This document shows positions 54,733 to 62,686 of a DNA stretch of 64,000 nucleotides, piece by piece. Source of the stretch: an uncultured Gemmatimonadota bacterium (GTDB taxonomy: Bacteria; Gemmatimonadota; Gemmatimonadetes; Gemmatimonadales; Gemmatimonadaceae). The translations under genes and the position numbers were made by a program. Within the stretch, counting starts at the first letter, position 1. Every line of letters begins with the position of its first letter. The stretch is from positions 248,001-312,000 of the forward strand of contig CADEFN010000003.1 of assembly GCA_902826615.1 (NCBI GenBank), read 5' to 3'. A model generated the notes under the pieces. The model saw only the letters and a list, made by a program, of their open reading frames with translations. It made no database searches and was not told where the DNA came from.

Positions 54733-54840
54733 CAAGACCGCGCTGCCGCCGGTCGCGCGAGCAGCCCGCAGTGGCCCTGCGGCGGCGAAACGACGAAGCC
54801 CAACCTCGCGGGCCGGGGTTCTGTCGCACACCCGCACTCT
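54733..54840 (+). other. Structured module B upstream of attC2 (three hairpins)
   Basis: Hairpins are H1 near 54736-54754 (GACCG/CGGTC), H2 54766-54782 (CCGCAG/CTGCGG) and H3 54798-54813 (GCCC/GGGC). The shared segments CGCGCGAGCAG and GCGAAACGA-type linkers align it with module A. H2 lies 75 bases before attC2, compared with 74 in module A, and H3 lies 43 versus 45 bases. Confidence 0.65.
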
Positions 54841-54907
54841 GCCTAACCACGCGCGTACCTGCCGAGCGCGGTGGGACTCCGCCGCAGGTGGCGCTTATGG
54901 GTTGGGC
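54841..54907 (+). other. Integron attC recombination site 2
   Basis: The 67-base site has GCCTAAC as R'' (RYYYAAC) and GTTGGGC as R' (GTTRRRY). Inner arms CACGCGCGTACCTGCC and GCAGGTGGCGCTTATGG pair imperfectly. It shares GCGCTTATGNGTTNGGC with the right end of attC1. The two sites have the same orientation and enclose a cassette of about 1.57 kb with hicBA and the Rhs fragment. No attI or integrase gene is visible. Confidence 0.85.
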
Positions 54908-55061
54908 CCCGGGAGTGCGCCGGCATCGGGGCCTGACGATCCTGTGAAGGCGAGCCACTCTTCAAAGGACCCGATGCTGACCTCAGTAGACATGAGCCGT
55001 CCAGCGATTGGCAGCGACGAGGTTTGTGGTCGCTACCGCCTGCGCTTCGTCAGCCGACTGC

Positions 55062-55451
55062 TCACGCCCGTCTCCCCGGCCGACGCCGTTTGCCTGCGCG
55101 CAGCGTGGTCTTTGTCACCTTGGCCGTGGGTGGGAGCGTGTGCGCGGCGATGATGGCGCCAAGGTCTATCTGCGGCAGGGGACTCACGACAGTCGGTGGC
55201 TCGTTAGCGCCCCTTCCCTTCACCGCGCCCCCCATCACTGCCTTGCCCTCAACGCGTACCTCGAGTCCCAGGGCGTGCAGCGCCTTGAGCGCCAGCCCCA
55301 GCTCCGCGCTGGGCTTCCCTTTCTCGAACTGCGCAACCCAGAAGCGCGAGGCGCCGATGCGCGCCCCCAGTTGGCTTTGGCTCAGGCCGGCCGCGGTGCG
55401 CGCCTCGCGAACCTGTGCGCCGACCGTCGCCGGGGTAACTGACCTTCGCAT
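55062..55451 (-). CDS. HipB-like XRE-family repressor, orphan
   Basis: The 129-residue protein has an XRE helix-turn-helix (VGAQVREARTAAGLSQSQLG, ASRFWVAQFEKGKPSAELG) and a HipB-like middle (LALKALHALGLEVRVEG), followed by a long, basic C terminus. HipB pairs with the kinase HipA and represses its own promoter. No hipA lies on either side, so this is an orphan antitoxin or a stand-alone regulator. ATG 55451 has GGAG eight bases upstream. Longer in-frame starts run through the operator array and are less likely. Confidence 0.8.
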   Translation of the reverse strand: MRRSVTPATVGAQVREARTAAGLSQSQLGARIGASRFWVAQFEKGKPSAELGLALKALHALGLEVRVEGKAVMGGAVKGRGANEPPTVVSPLPQIDLGAIIAAHTLPPTAKVTKTTLRAGKRRRPGRRA

Positions 55452-55468
55452 AAGGAAAGCTCCGATGG

Positions 55469-55534
55469 TGACGAACGTCAACACGTGCATGATGTTGACG
55501 AACGACAACATGGCGGTTTTGTTGCCGAACGTCA
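55469..55534. promoter_or_regulatory. Three operator-like palindromes upstream of the HipB-like gene
   Basis: Three 12-base sites lie at 55469 (TGACGAACGTCA, perfect), 55496 (TGACGAACGACA) and 55523 (TGCCGAACGTCA), each 27 bases after the last. They begin 18 bases upstream of the start codon at 55451. Tandem palindromes upstream of an XRE repressor suggest cooperative autoregulation. Confidence 0.65.
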
Positions 55535-55570
55535 ACACCGAAGTGACGCCTTCGTCTCCAACAGCTTCCG

Positions 55571-56035
55571 TCACATCCCGAGTTCGCTCAACCCCGGATG
55601 GTCACCAGGCCGCACCCCCTGCTCCCACCGAAACTTGCGTTCGGCCTCGGTGATCGGCACATCATTGATGCTCGCGTGACGCTCCGCCATGTACCCATCA
55701 GCATCAAAGCGCCAGTTCTCATTCCCATGCGATCGGAACCACTGGCCATCAGCATCGTGCCACTCATACACAAAACGCACGGCGATCCGGTCGCCCGTCA
55801 CCGCCCAGAGTTCCTTGATCAACCGATACTCGTGCTCCTTTGCCCACTTCCTCGTTAGGAAGGCTTCGACTTCGGCGCGTCCATTGATGAACTCCGAGCG
55901 GTTCCGCCAGCGACTGTCGGGCGTGTAGGCCAGCGCCACCTTGGCCGGGTCGCGCCGGTTCCAGGCGTCCTCGGCGGCGCGCACCTTGACGGTGGCGGAG
56001 GCAACATCGAATGGAGGGACGGGTGGACGTGTCAT
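55571..56035 (-). CDS. DUF1348 / NTF2-like protein
   Basis: The 154-residue protein has the nuclear transport factor 2-like alpha+beta barrel of DUF1348: [58 protein letters not shown] and the terminal strand [18 protein letters not shown]. Members are small cytoplasmic proteins that may bind a hydrophobic ligand; no reaction is established. It lies between the orphan HipB operators and the Kelch-like gene. It looks intact. Confidence 0.9.
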   Translation of the reverse strand: MTRPPVPPFDVASATVKVRAAEDAWNRRDPAKVALAYTPDSRWRNRSEFINGRAEVEAFLTRKWAKEHEYRLIKELWAVTGDRIAVRFVYEWHDADGQWFRSHGNENWRFDADGYMAERHASINDVPITEAERKFRWEQGVRPGDHPGLSELGM

Positions 56036-56268
56036 GGTCTCGTTGTGAGGGGGCTCCGGGTAATGTATCGACCGCCCACCACTCCAGTTCCGATTCCGGC
56101 TCAGCGTCGACCGGCAACGTGCTCACCCACGCAAGGGCCGCCTGAGCGCTCCGCCACACCGTCACGGGCTATCGCACAGTCGCGTTTGTCGCCGAGGTCA
56201 GCGTTAGGCACGCGTGACCCGCAAGAGCGTTCAATCGCTGGCGTCAAGCGGGCATTTAGGTTGCGTGC

Positions 56269-57309
56269 ATGCACCGCCTATCGGCCACACAACATGCCAA
56301 CCTGACCGGCCGCCGCCACGCGCGGTCACACGCACGCGGGAGCGCGTACGCCATTCTCTTCCTCGGATTGGTCACACCGCGCTCCCCGCTTCTGGCCCAA
56401 GGTCCACCTGCCCCGGAGCGACGCGCGCACCACGCGCTGGTCTTTGATGACGCCCGGCAGCGCATTCTGCTCACGGGTGGGAGCTCACCACGTGACGGTG
56501 GCCAACGCATCGTCTACTTCGGCGACACATGGACCTTCGACGGGAGCCGATGGACCCAGCTCGATTCTACCGCCGCACCCATGTCCGGGATGCGGCTGTT
56601 CGTGGACGCCGCGCGTCAGGTCCGCTCGATGGGTGGCTTCGATGGCGCCGCGATGAGTGTGCTGCGGACCCTCGTGAACGGGACTTGGCGTGTGGACGAC
56701 TCACCCCCTGAGCTCCGTGCCGCTGAACCGGGCGTGGCGTACGACCGTCAGCGGCAGCGCATCGTGCTCTTCGGCGGGTCAGTAGACCGCAACACCATGA
56801 TCGAGGACACGTGGGAACACGACGGCACACGGTGGACCAGGCTCGGACTTGCCAGCCCCCCAGCGCGTTCGGCTCACATGATGGCCTACGATGCGCGCCG
56901 CAATCGCGTGGTGATGCTCGGGGGGATAGGCGTCGGCCGCGGCAATCAGCCGCCAGGTGACCTTGGCGATCTCTGGGAATTTGATGGTGCGGTGTGGGAA
57001 GAGCGTACCGTATCAGGAGGGCCGTCTCCCCGGCACAGCGCAGGGATCGCCTACGACTCGCGACGTGGACGCACGGTGATTTATGGGGGCATAAACTCGA
57101 GCGGCCGCCTCGGTGACACCTGGTCGTGGGATGGCACCCGATGGCTACAGCTGGCACGCACGGGGCCGCCGCCACGCGCCATGGGATACATGGCGTACGA
57201 CCCGCGTCGTGATCGCATCGTACTGTTTGGCGGGCGGTTGGGCTGGCCTAACGATGCGGCAGATACCTGGGAGTTCGACGGCGAACGCTGGCAGCAAGTG
57301 CTGCCGTAG
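56269..57309 (+). CDS. Secreted Kelch-type beta-propeller protein
   Basis: The 346-residue protein has a signal peptide-like start (HARGSAYAILFLGLVTPRSPLLAQ) and repeated Kelch-like blades. Each has a hydrophobic-Y-D-x-x-R block followed by a GDTW or EDTWEHDG-type strand: VFDDARQRILLTGGSS, YDRQRQRIVLFGGS, YDARRNRVVMLGG, YDSRRGRTVIYGG and YDPRRDRIVLFGG. Blades of this type bind proteins or carbohydrates. It stands alone and looks intact. A gap of 233 bases separates it from the DUF1348 gene. Confidence 0.88.
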   Translation: MHRLSATQHANLTGRRHARSHARGSAYAILFLGLVTPRSPLLAQGPPAPERRAHHALVFDDARQRILLTGGSSPRDGGQRIVYFGDTWTFDGSRWTQLDSTAAPMSGMRLFVDAARQVRSMGGFDGAAMSVLRTLVNGTWRVDDSPPELRAAEPGVAYDRQRQRIVLFGGSVDRNTMIEDTWEHDGTRWTRLGLASPPARSAHMMAYDARRNRVVMLGGIGVGRGNQPPGDLGDLWEFDGAVWEERTVSGGPSPRHSAGIAYDSRRGRTVIYGGINSSGRLGDTWSWDGTRWLQLARTGPPPRAMGYMAYDPRRDRIVLFGGRLGWPNDAADTWEFDGERWQQVLP

Positions 57310-57372
57310 GCTCGCAGGTCTCCCGTGCCGAGGAGAGGCCGATCCCGCGCGGCTGGGCCATCTGGCCCGAAC

Positions 57373-57825
57373 CTAACGAGTGATCGACCCCCTGTAGGTG
57401 ATGTTGCCGGTCGGCGGTGTGGCCGCAAAGTCCGCGCTGCCACTCAGCGATCCTCGACCCGTACGATAGGCCCCAGTGGCGGACTCCACGTCCCACGTGC
57501 CAGACAGGGTGGCCGCGGTGGGGCTCGTGAAGGTCAGGGCAGCACTCCCCTTCACGATGATCGTGCCATTGCGACCGGTCATGGTGCGGCGAAAAGTGAT
57601 TGGGACCGGCGACTGCGTCAGCGGGCCACCAAAGGTCAATTCTTCGGTGGTCTTTCCATCGTCCGACAGAGCGCCCGTCATGGTGAAGGTGCCCGCCGAG
57701 GTGGTTTGGCCGGTGAGTGATTGCTGGATGATGATGCTGACTTCGCCGCCAGATGGCTCGTTGTCACCAAGACTGCAGGCGGCGAGCGCGAGGGGAATGG
57801 AGAGCATGAGGGCGCGTGTGTTCAT
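57373..57825 (-). CDS. Small lipoprotein of unknown function
   Basis: The 150-residue protein has a lipobox (IPLALAACSLGD) followed by a beta-rich domain with regular strands: SIIIQQSLTGQTTSAGTFTM, TFRRTMTGRNGTIIVKGSA and AALTFTSPTAATLSGTWDVE. The pattern resembles lipocalin-like or allene-oxide-cyclase-like barrels. No specific family is recognised. ATG 57825 fits the lipoprotein signal. It is convergent with the Kelch-type gene. Confidence 0.7.
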   Translation of the reverse strand: MNTRALMLSIPLALAACSLGDNEPSGGEVSIIIQQSLTGQTTSAGTFTMTGALSDDGKTTEELTFGGPLTQSPVPITFRRTMTGRNGTIIVKGSAALTFTSPTAATLSGTWDVESATGAYRTGRGSLSGSADFAATPPTGNITYRGSITR

Positions 57826-57932
57826 GGGTGATTGTCCAGTAGGTGAAAGCGCGAGAGCGCACGGACAACCTGCCGGTGACCCTGGGGGGAACACACCACC
57901 CGTCATGGGTGGACTATTGGGGGGAAGCTCCG

Positions 57933-59453
57933 CTACGTGACCGACCCCTGGGCCACGAGACTCCAGACACTGTTGGGCGGAATGGCGGGATCGCCGCCGT
58001 CGATGGAGCGGAGCTGCAGCTCGACCTGGGATCCCGCCAGAATGTCGCGCAACGTGCTGGAGACGAGGACTTCGCCGGGACGTGCGGCTTCGACGAGTCG
58101 ATAGGCCACCTCATGGGTCTCCCCCACCGGGGTGCCGTCGGACACTCGGCAGGCCCCCACGTGCAACGCCAGCCCACCCACGCGCCCCCGTCCCAGAGCG
58201 CGCAGCCGCTCCGCACAACGCAGCGCGCGGTTAGGCGCATCGAAGAGTGCCGTCCACCCCATCGGCGTCGACCGGACGTTGCGCGCCGCATGGCTCTCGA
58301 GCAGCCGTCGTTTGTCGTCGTCCAGCGTGGAACCGAGACCCGCCGCGTGCAGCACGATGGCGATCCACGTGTCCACCTGCGGTTCTTCATTTGGCTCGGC
58401 CAGAAAGTGGACGATGGCGCGGGTGATGGGCGCGGGGTCCACAAAGAACAGATGGTCAGCCCCTGGCAGTTCGACCATCGACGCGTTAGGCATCACAGCG
58501 GCGAGATACCGTCCGGCGTCCACAGGGACGATGCCATCATCGCGACGATGCACGACGAGCGTTCGCGTGCGCACCTGCGGGAGGAGTGGCCTGATGTCCA
58601 CTTGCATCGCCTGCTCGAGGATGAGCCGCGCCGACGATGGACTCGACGCCGCCCGAAACGCACGCGACCACCAGGCCAGAAAGTTCGGATCGTCTTTTCG
58701 CGATGGGGCGAACCGTTCCACAGACCACGGTTCTCCCCAGTGCTGCTGTATGAGTTCGATGTTCTTCTCGAACTGCTCCCATGGGCGCGACCACACCGGC
58801 TCCGTCCCGCGGCGGGCGGGCTTGGCCGTCGCCGCGATCAAGACCAGTCCCTGCACTTGTTCGGGAAACATCGAGGCCAGCAACACCGCCGCCGCTCCAC
58901 CCTCGGATGGTCCGGCCACAAACGCACGCTGTGATCCGACGGCGCTCAACACAGCGCGGGCATCACTCACCGTATTCTCGATGGACGAGGCGCCCTGCAC
59001 GCGGTCGGAAAGGCCAACCCCGCGTCTGTCAAAGAGGATCACCCGGGCAGAACGTGCCAACTCTTCGACGAAGGTGGTGTAGCCGGGATCTTCCCACGAC
59101 ATCTCTAGATGTGAGATGAACCCGCCGATGAACAAGAGATCGACAGGTCCCTGCCCGACCACTTGATAGGCGATGGACACGCCCTCATTGGTGAGATAAC
59201 GGATGGGCGACCGCTCGATGGGACGTTGAGCTGTGGTGCTTTCCGTGGTGCCGATGAGACCGAGTGCGGTGGCCCGAGTCACGGCACTCGCCCGAGAGGT
59301 CACGCCGAGTTTTCCGTAGAGCTGCTTGTTGTACCAGCGCACCGTTTCGGGGGCGAGGTTGAGACGCTGCGCGATCTCCCGGTCGCTCAGGCCTTTGGCC
59401 AGCAACTGGAGTATGCTGCGTTCCCGTTCCTTGATGTCGATGCGCGTGTCCAT
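57933..59453 (-). CDS. LuxR HTH - alpha/beta hydrolase - degenerate cyclase fusion
   Basis: Three domains follow each other. A LuxR-type HTH covers residues 5-65 (KERERSILQLLAKGLSDREI, VRWYNKQLYGKLGV). An alpha/beta hydrolase spans about 90-330 with VAGPSEGGAAAVLL around the nucleophile Ser, ILFDRRGVGLSDR and DHLFFVDP with the His. A C-terminal class III cyclase-like domain (about 345-500: FDAPNRALRCAERLRALG, ARPGEVLVSSTLRDI) lacks the metal-binding Asp residues. The hydrolase plus degenerate cyclase pair is known as an effector-sensing unit; here it may act as a ligand switch for the HTH. Start chosen at ATG 59453. Confidence 0.82.
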   Translation of the reverse strand: MDTRIDIKERERSILQLLAKGLSDREIAQRLNLAPETVRWYNKQLYGKLGVTSRASAVTRATALGLIGTTESTTAQRPIERSPIRYLTNEGVSIAYQVVGQGPVDLLFIGGFISHLEMSWEDPGYTTFVEELARSARVILFDRRGVGLSDRVQGASSIENTVSDARAVLSAVGSQRAFVAGPSEGGAAAVLLASMFPEQVQGLVLIAATAKPARRGTEPVWSRPWEQFEKNIELIQQHWGEPWSVERFAPSRKDDPNFLAWWSRAFRAASSPSSARLILEQAMQVDIRPLLPQVRTRTLVVHRRDDGIVPVDAGRYLAAVMPNASMVELPGADHLFFVDPAPITRAIVHFLAEPNEEPQVDTWIAIVLHAAGLGSTLDDDKRRLLESHAARNVRSTPMGWTALFDAPNRALRCAERLRALGRGRVGGLALHVGACRVSDGTPVGETHEVAYRLVEAARPGEVLVSSTLRDILAGSQVELQLRSIDGGDPAIPPNSVWSLVAQGSVT

Positions 59454-59588
59454 GCAGCCAGAAAGGTGCTCGGCTTGTCGCCAATCGGACAGCGGCTTCC
59501 ATGACCAGGAGGGGGCTCGACCTTTCCGAAGCCCGAGACTCCCCAGCTCGTCCCCCATGTCGCTGCGCGCACACCCCGGAACGCACAG

Positions 59589-59616
59589 CGCGCCCCGAGC
59601 ACAAGCCCGGGGCGCG
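59589..59616 (-). terminator. Hairpin after the truncated haemoglobin gene
   Basis: A perfect 9-bp stem (CGCGCCCCG/CGGGGCGCG, 59589-59597 with 59608-59616) lies 20 bases after the reverse-strand stop of the truncated haemoglobin gene. A clear T tract is missing, so termination efficiency is uncertain. Confidence 0.55.
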
Positions 59617-59636
59617 ACCGTTGCCAGACAAGGAGA

Positions 59637-60122
59637 CTACTTGGTGACGATGTCGGCTCGCATCGGGCCGAGGATCGCCAGCAGTTCGTCCTTCTCCTTT
59701 TGCGGCACTCCAGCTCCGTCGAGCGCCTTGACGAGATCCTCAACGACGGCATCGAAGTCAGCGCCCGTCAGCCCCATCCCCTGGTGCGCTGCCTTCATAT
59801 CGAGCCCCGCGTACGTGCACGGGCCACCCGATCCAGCACAGACCTGATCGACCAGCTTCTGCTTGAATTGACGCATGGCCGAGGTGTCGCCAGCTACACG
59901 TGAAAAGCGAGCGTTGATACGTGTATCGGCCGCCACGTTCGCCACAAAGGCGTCGACGACGGAGGCGATGGCTGTCGTACCGCCAAGTCTGTCATATAGT
60001 GATTGGGGGGCAACCGCAGTGGCCGCCGCGGTGGCCGCCGAGTCAACCTGTGCAGCGGGTTTGGACTCGCATGCGGCGAGTGCGGCGACGGCGAAGATGG
60101 CAAGGGTGCGACGGGTGGTCAT
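59637..60122 (-). CDS. Group 1 truncated haemoglobin, lipoprotein
   Basis: The 161-residue protein has a lipobox (AVAALAACESK) and an Ala-rich linker. A group 1 truncated globin follows: LYDRLGGTTAIASVVDAFV, INARFSRVAGDTSAMRQFKQ and the proximal-His segment MKAAHQGMGLTGADFDAVVE. Such globins bind O2, NO or peroxide. A membrane-anchored periplasmic form is uncommon. Its 5' neighbour encodes a four-Cys MarR regulator, and the 40-base gap suggests one transcript, so the two may handle a redox or NO signal together. Confidence 0.88.
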   Translation of the reverse strand: MTTRRTLAIFAVAALAACESKPAAQVDSAATAAATAVAPQSLYDRLGGTTAIASVVDAFVANVAADTRINARFSRVAGDTSAMRQFKQKLVDQVCAGSGGPCTYAGLDMKAAHQGMGLTGADFDAVVEDLVKALDGAGVPQKEKDELLAILGPMRADIVTK

Positions 60123-60162
60123 GGCTACGTACTCCGATGGAGGGTGAGGGGGTCGTACGGAT

Positions 60163-60819
60163 TCAGACTGCCAGCTTGAGAAAGTCTTCCCACTGCGCGG
60201 TTTGTCTCTCCTGAGGCGCCACTTCGTGCTCATCGCACTCGAACCGCAGCTGTGCTGCCGCCATCGGAGCGTCCACAAAGGCGCAGTGATGCGGGCGAGG
60301 ACCCGCATGCGCGTTCGGCCGGAAGAAGACACACGTGAGACACATACGCTGGGTCGGGATCTGGCCATTTTCCTGCAGCGTACGCAGTAACATCACAAGG
60401 ATGGACAGCAGGCTTTCCTGCTGGGCGTCCGACAACGTCCCAACGGCCGGCGCCAGAAACTCCGGCCAGGCCGCCGTGCGCTGTGCCAGGGCTCGGCCCG
60501 CGCGCGACAGAGTCAGCAAGCTCGCTCGCGTGCGCCCGGTGGCTGGCTGCTTCTCAACGAGCCCCTTCCCTACCAGTGCGCTCACCGAGTCGCTGACCGT
60601 TGGCAGCGACACACCCAGCACACTCGACAGTTCGGAGGCCGTGGTGGCGCCCTCCTGCGAGAGCAGCGTGAGGATCTGAGCCTGCGTGGGCGAGAGACCT
60701 GCGTCCAGCGCGTGCGATCGCTCCTGATGTTTGACAGCAAGACCAAGCTTGTACAACCCGGTCGCCACACGCTGATCGATGGGTTGCGTGTGCGCGTCGA
60801 AGTACCCGGTTGTCGTCAT
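60163..60819 (-). CDS. MarR-family regulator with a four-cysteine C-terminal segment
   Basis: The 218-residue protein has a MarR winged helix (SPTQAQILTLLSQEGATTAS, ELSSVLGVSLPTVSDSVSAL, KGLVEKQPATGRTRASLL). The C terminus adds MCLTCVFF, HHCAF and FECDEHE, that is Cys160, Cys163, Cys179 and Cys195 with nearby His177, His178 and His198. These could hold zinc or an iron-sulphur cluster and make the regulator redox-sensitive. A perfect palindrome 16 bases upstream of the start fits an autoregulatory operator. The gene leads the unit with the truncated haemoglobin. Confidence 0.87.
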   Translation of the reverse strand: MTTTGYFDAHTQPIDQRVATGLYKLGLAVKHQERSHALDAGLSPTQAQILTLLSQEGATTASELSSVLGVSLPTVSDSVSALVGKGLVEKQPATGRTRASLLTLSRAGRALAQRTAAWPEFLAPAVGTLSDAQQESLLSILVMLLRTLQENGQIPTQRMCLTCVFFRPNAHAGPRPHHCAFVDAPMAAAQLRFECDEHEVAPQERQTAQWEDFLKLAV

Positions 60820-60834
60820 GGCCTGGAGCTTAGC

Positions 60835-60847
60835 TTAGGAGTCCTAA
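60835..60847. promoter_or_regulatory. Probable operator of the MarR-type regulator
   Basis: TTAGGA-G-TCCTAA is a perfect 6+1+6 palindrome, 16 bases upstream of the regulator's ATG. Its position overlaps or adjoins the likely promoter. Such spacing and size are usual for MarR dimers. Confidence 0.55.
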
Positions 60848-61113
60848 TCATGCAAGAGTCCGCGGGTATCCACTCGCATACCTCGCATCGCCGCACAAGC
60901 GCCTCCATCGTTTCTCGCGAGCGATGACGGTGTCCGCGGCGTGGCGCACGTTATGGGGTAGTCCCGACTCCTGTTGCGTGGCCGGCGATCGGCCCGGTGG
61001 TCCCAATGGGATGTCGTCGAGCGCCGGGAGATTCAGGCCGACCCAGGGTCTGTCTGCCGTTCTCGATCCCAGTGTAGCTTACGGTATCGGTTAAGCGCCT
61101 CTCCACCCCGTCC

Positions 61114-62493
61114 ATGCGCAGCTTCATGCCTGCTCGAATTCACGTGCCCTCGCTTGCGGTCCTTTCGCTGGTCCTCGCATCCGCTTCGTCGGCCCAAATG
61201 CCGGCCCCTGACAGCACCATTCAGCGTTGGATCAACGAGCGAGTGGCGAATGGGTACGCCACGGGAATCGTGGTTGGAATGAGAGATGGCACCCGGGACC
61301 GCATTGTGGCTGCAGGCGGGGCCCAGCGTGATGGGCGTCCGGTTGGCGGTGAGTCCCTCTTCGAGATCGGTTCGATCACGAAGGTGTTCACCAACATTCT
61401 CCTGGCCGACCTGGTGCTGAAGGGAGAGGTGGCCCTCGAAGACCCCGTGCAGAAGTACCTGCCCGCTGGCGTGAAGATGCCCAGTCGCAATGGCAAGGAG
61501 ATCACCCTGCTCGACCTCGCTACGGCAAGCTCGGGGCTCCCCTCACTCGGCAACAACATGGCGCCGAAGGATCTGCGGAATCCGTATGCAGACTACTCGG
61601 TGCAGCAGATGTACGATTTTCTCTCTGCGCACACACTGCGGCGCGATCCGGGGGAACGGTACGAGTACTCCAACATCGGCATGGGCCTCCTGGGACATGT
61701 ACTCGGCCTGCTTGCCGGCAAGTCGTACGAGGCCTTGCTGCGCGAACGGGTGCTGGCGCCGTTAGGCATGCGGGAAACGTACATCGTCGTGCCATCGGAC
61801 AAGGCCGCACGTTTCGCGGTGCCGCACAACGCCGACCTGGACGAGGAGTCGCCGTGGGACCTCCCCACACTCGCCGGCGCCGGGGCGCTGCGGTCGACCA
61901 CCCGCGACATGCTCAAGTTTGCCGACGCCGTGACCCATCGTGATCGTGGGCCGTTAGGCAAGGCCATCACCTTCTCCATCGCGCCTCGTCGCCCCACGAC
62001 CATTCCCAACATGCGGATTGCGTTGGGCTGGCATGTACGCGAAGTGGGCGGCAAGACCATTGTGTGGCACAACGGTGGCACCGGAGGTTTTCGCACCTTC
62101 TTCGGTTTTGACCCGGCATCGGGCGCCCACGCCATGGTGTGGTCCAACACGTCCAGCAGCGTGGACGACCTCGGGTTGCATCTGATCGATCCGACCGTGC
62201 CACGGCAGCCCGCGCTGGCTCAGCGCAACGAGGCGGTGCCTGCTGAAACCCTGCGCGGGTACGTTGGCTCGTACGCGCTGGCCCCGACTTTTGTCATCGC
62301 TGTGACCGAAGAGCAAGGGAAGTTGTACGCCCAGGCCACCGGTCAGCCCCGTTTTCGCCTCTGGGCGGAGTCGGCGACCAACTTCTACCTGCGTGTGCTG
62401 CCTGCGAAGGTGCGCTTTGCCCAGGACTCGTCAGGCGCAATGACGCTCACGCTCGAGCAGGGAGGGCAGCAGCAGAAGGCGACGCGCAAATAG
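61114..62493 (+). CDS. Serine hydrolase of the class C beta-lactamase family, secreted
   Basis: The 459-residue protein has a signal peptide (HVPSLAVLSLVLASASSAQ). The beta-lactamase/transpeptidase motifs are present: S-x-x-K as SITK at 87-90 (FEIGSITKVFT), Y-x-N as YSN in YEYSNIGMGLLGHV and H-N-G-G in IVWHNGGTGGF. A C-terminal DUF3471-like domain (LRGYVGSYALAPTFVIAVTE) follows. These proteins act as peptidases, esterases or beta-lactamases; the sequence does not decide which. ATG 61126 is an alternative start. A 294-base gap before it holds no gene that I can identify. Confidence 0.9.
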   Translation: MRSFMPARIHVPSLAVLSLVLASASSAQMPAPDSTIQRWINERVANGYATGIVVGMRDGTRDRIVAAGGAQRDGRPVGGESLFEIGSITKVFTNILLADLVLKGEVALEDPVQKYLPAGVKMPSRNGKEITLLDLATASSGLPSLGNNMAPKDLRNPYADYSVQQMYDFLSAHTLRRDPGERYEYSNIGMGLLGHVLGLLAGKSYEALLRERVLAPLGMRETYIVVPSDKAARFAVPHNADLDEESPWDLPTLAGAGALRSTTRDMLKFADAVTHRDRGPLGKAITFSIAPRRPTTIPNMRIALGWHVREVGGKTIVWHNGGTGGFRTFFGFDPASGAHAMVWSNTSSSVDDLGLHLIDPTVPRQPALAQRNEAVPAETLRGYVGSYALAPTFVIAVTEEQGKLYAQATGQPRFRLWAESATNFYLRVLPAKVRFAQDSSGAMTLTLEQGGQQQKATRK

Positions 62494-62686
62494 CAGAGTA
62501 GCGAACGCCACCTGCACGCATCCCGCTTATCATCCGGGCCGCACACGTCCCAACTCTTCACTGTTGCTGCGCAGCGCTCCAATGGCCATGGCAGAGCTCG
62601 ACACGGGAGGCGCACGATCGGGAAAAGGCGTAAACTTCCCTGCCCTCCACTGAGTCTGTTCATGCACCCTCCCCCACGCCCCTGAC

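Noticed and set aside
34980-55000. Integrative element with its own integrase
   Set aside because: The duplicated gene end would suit an integrase site, but no tyrosine or serine recombinase or transposase could be recognised in the window.
56140-56209. Third attC site ending in GTTAGGC at 56203
   Set aside because: The possible R'' is GCCTGAG and lacks the AAC needed for strand exchange. Inner arms pair poorly and no hairpin module precedes it.
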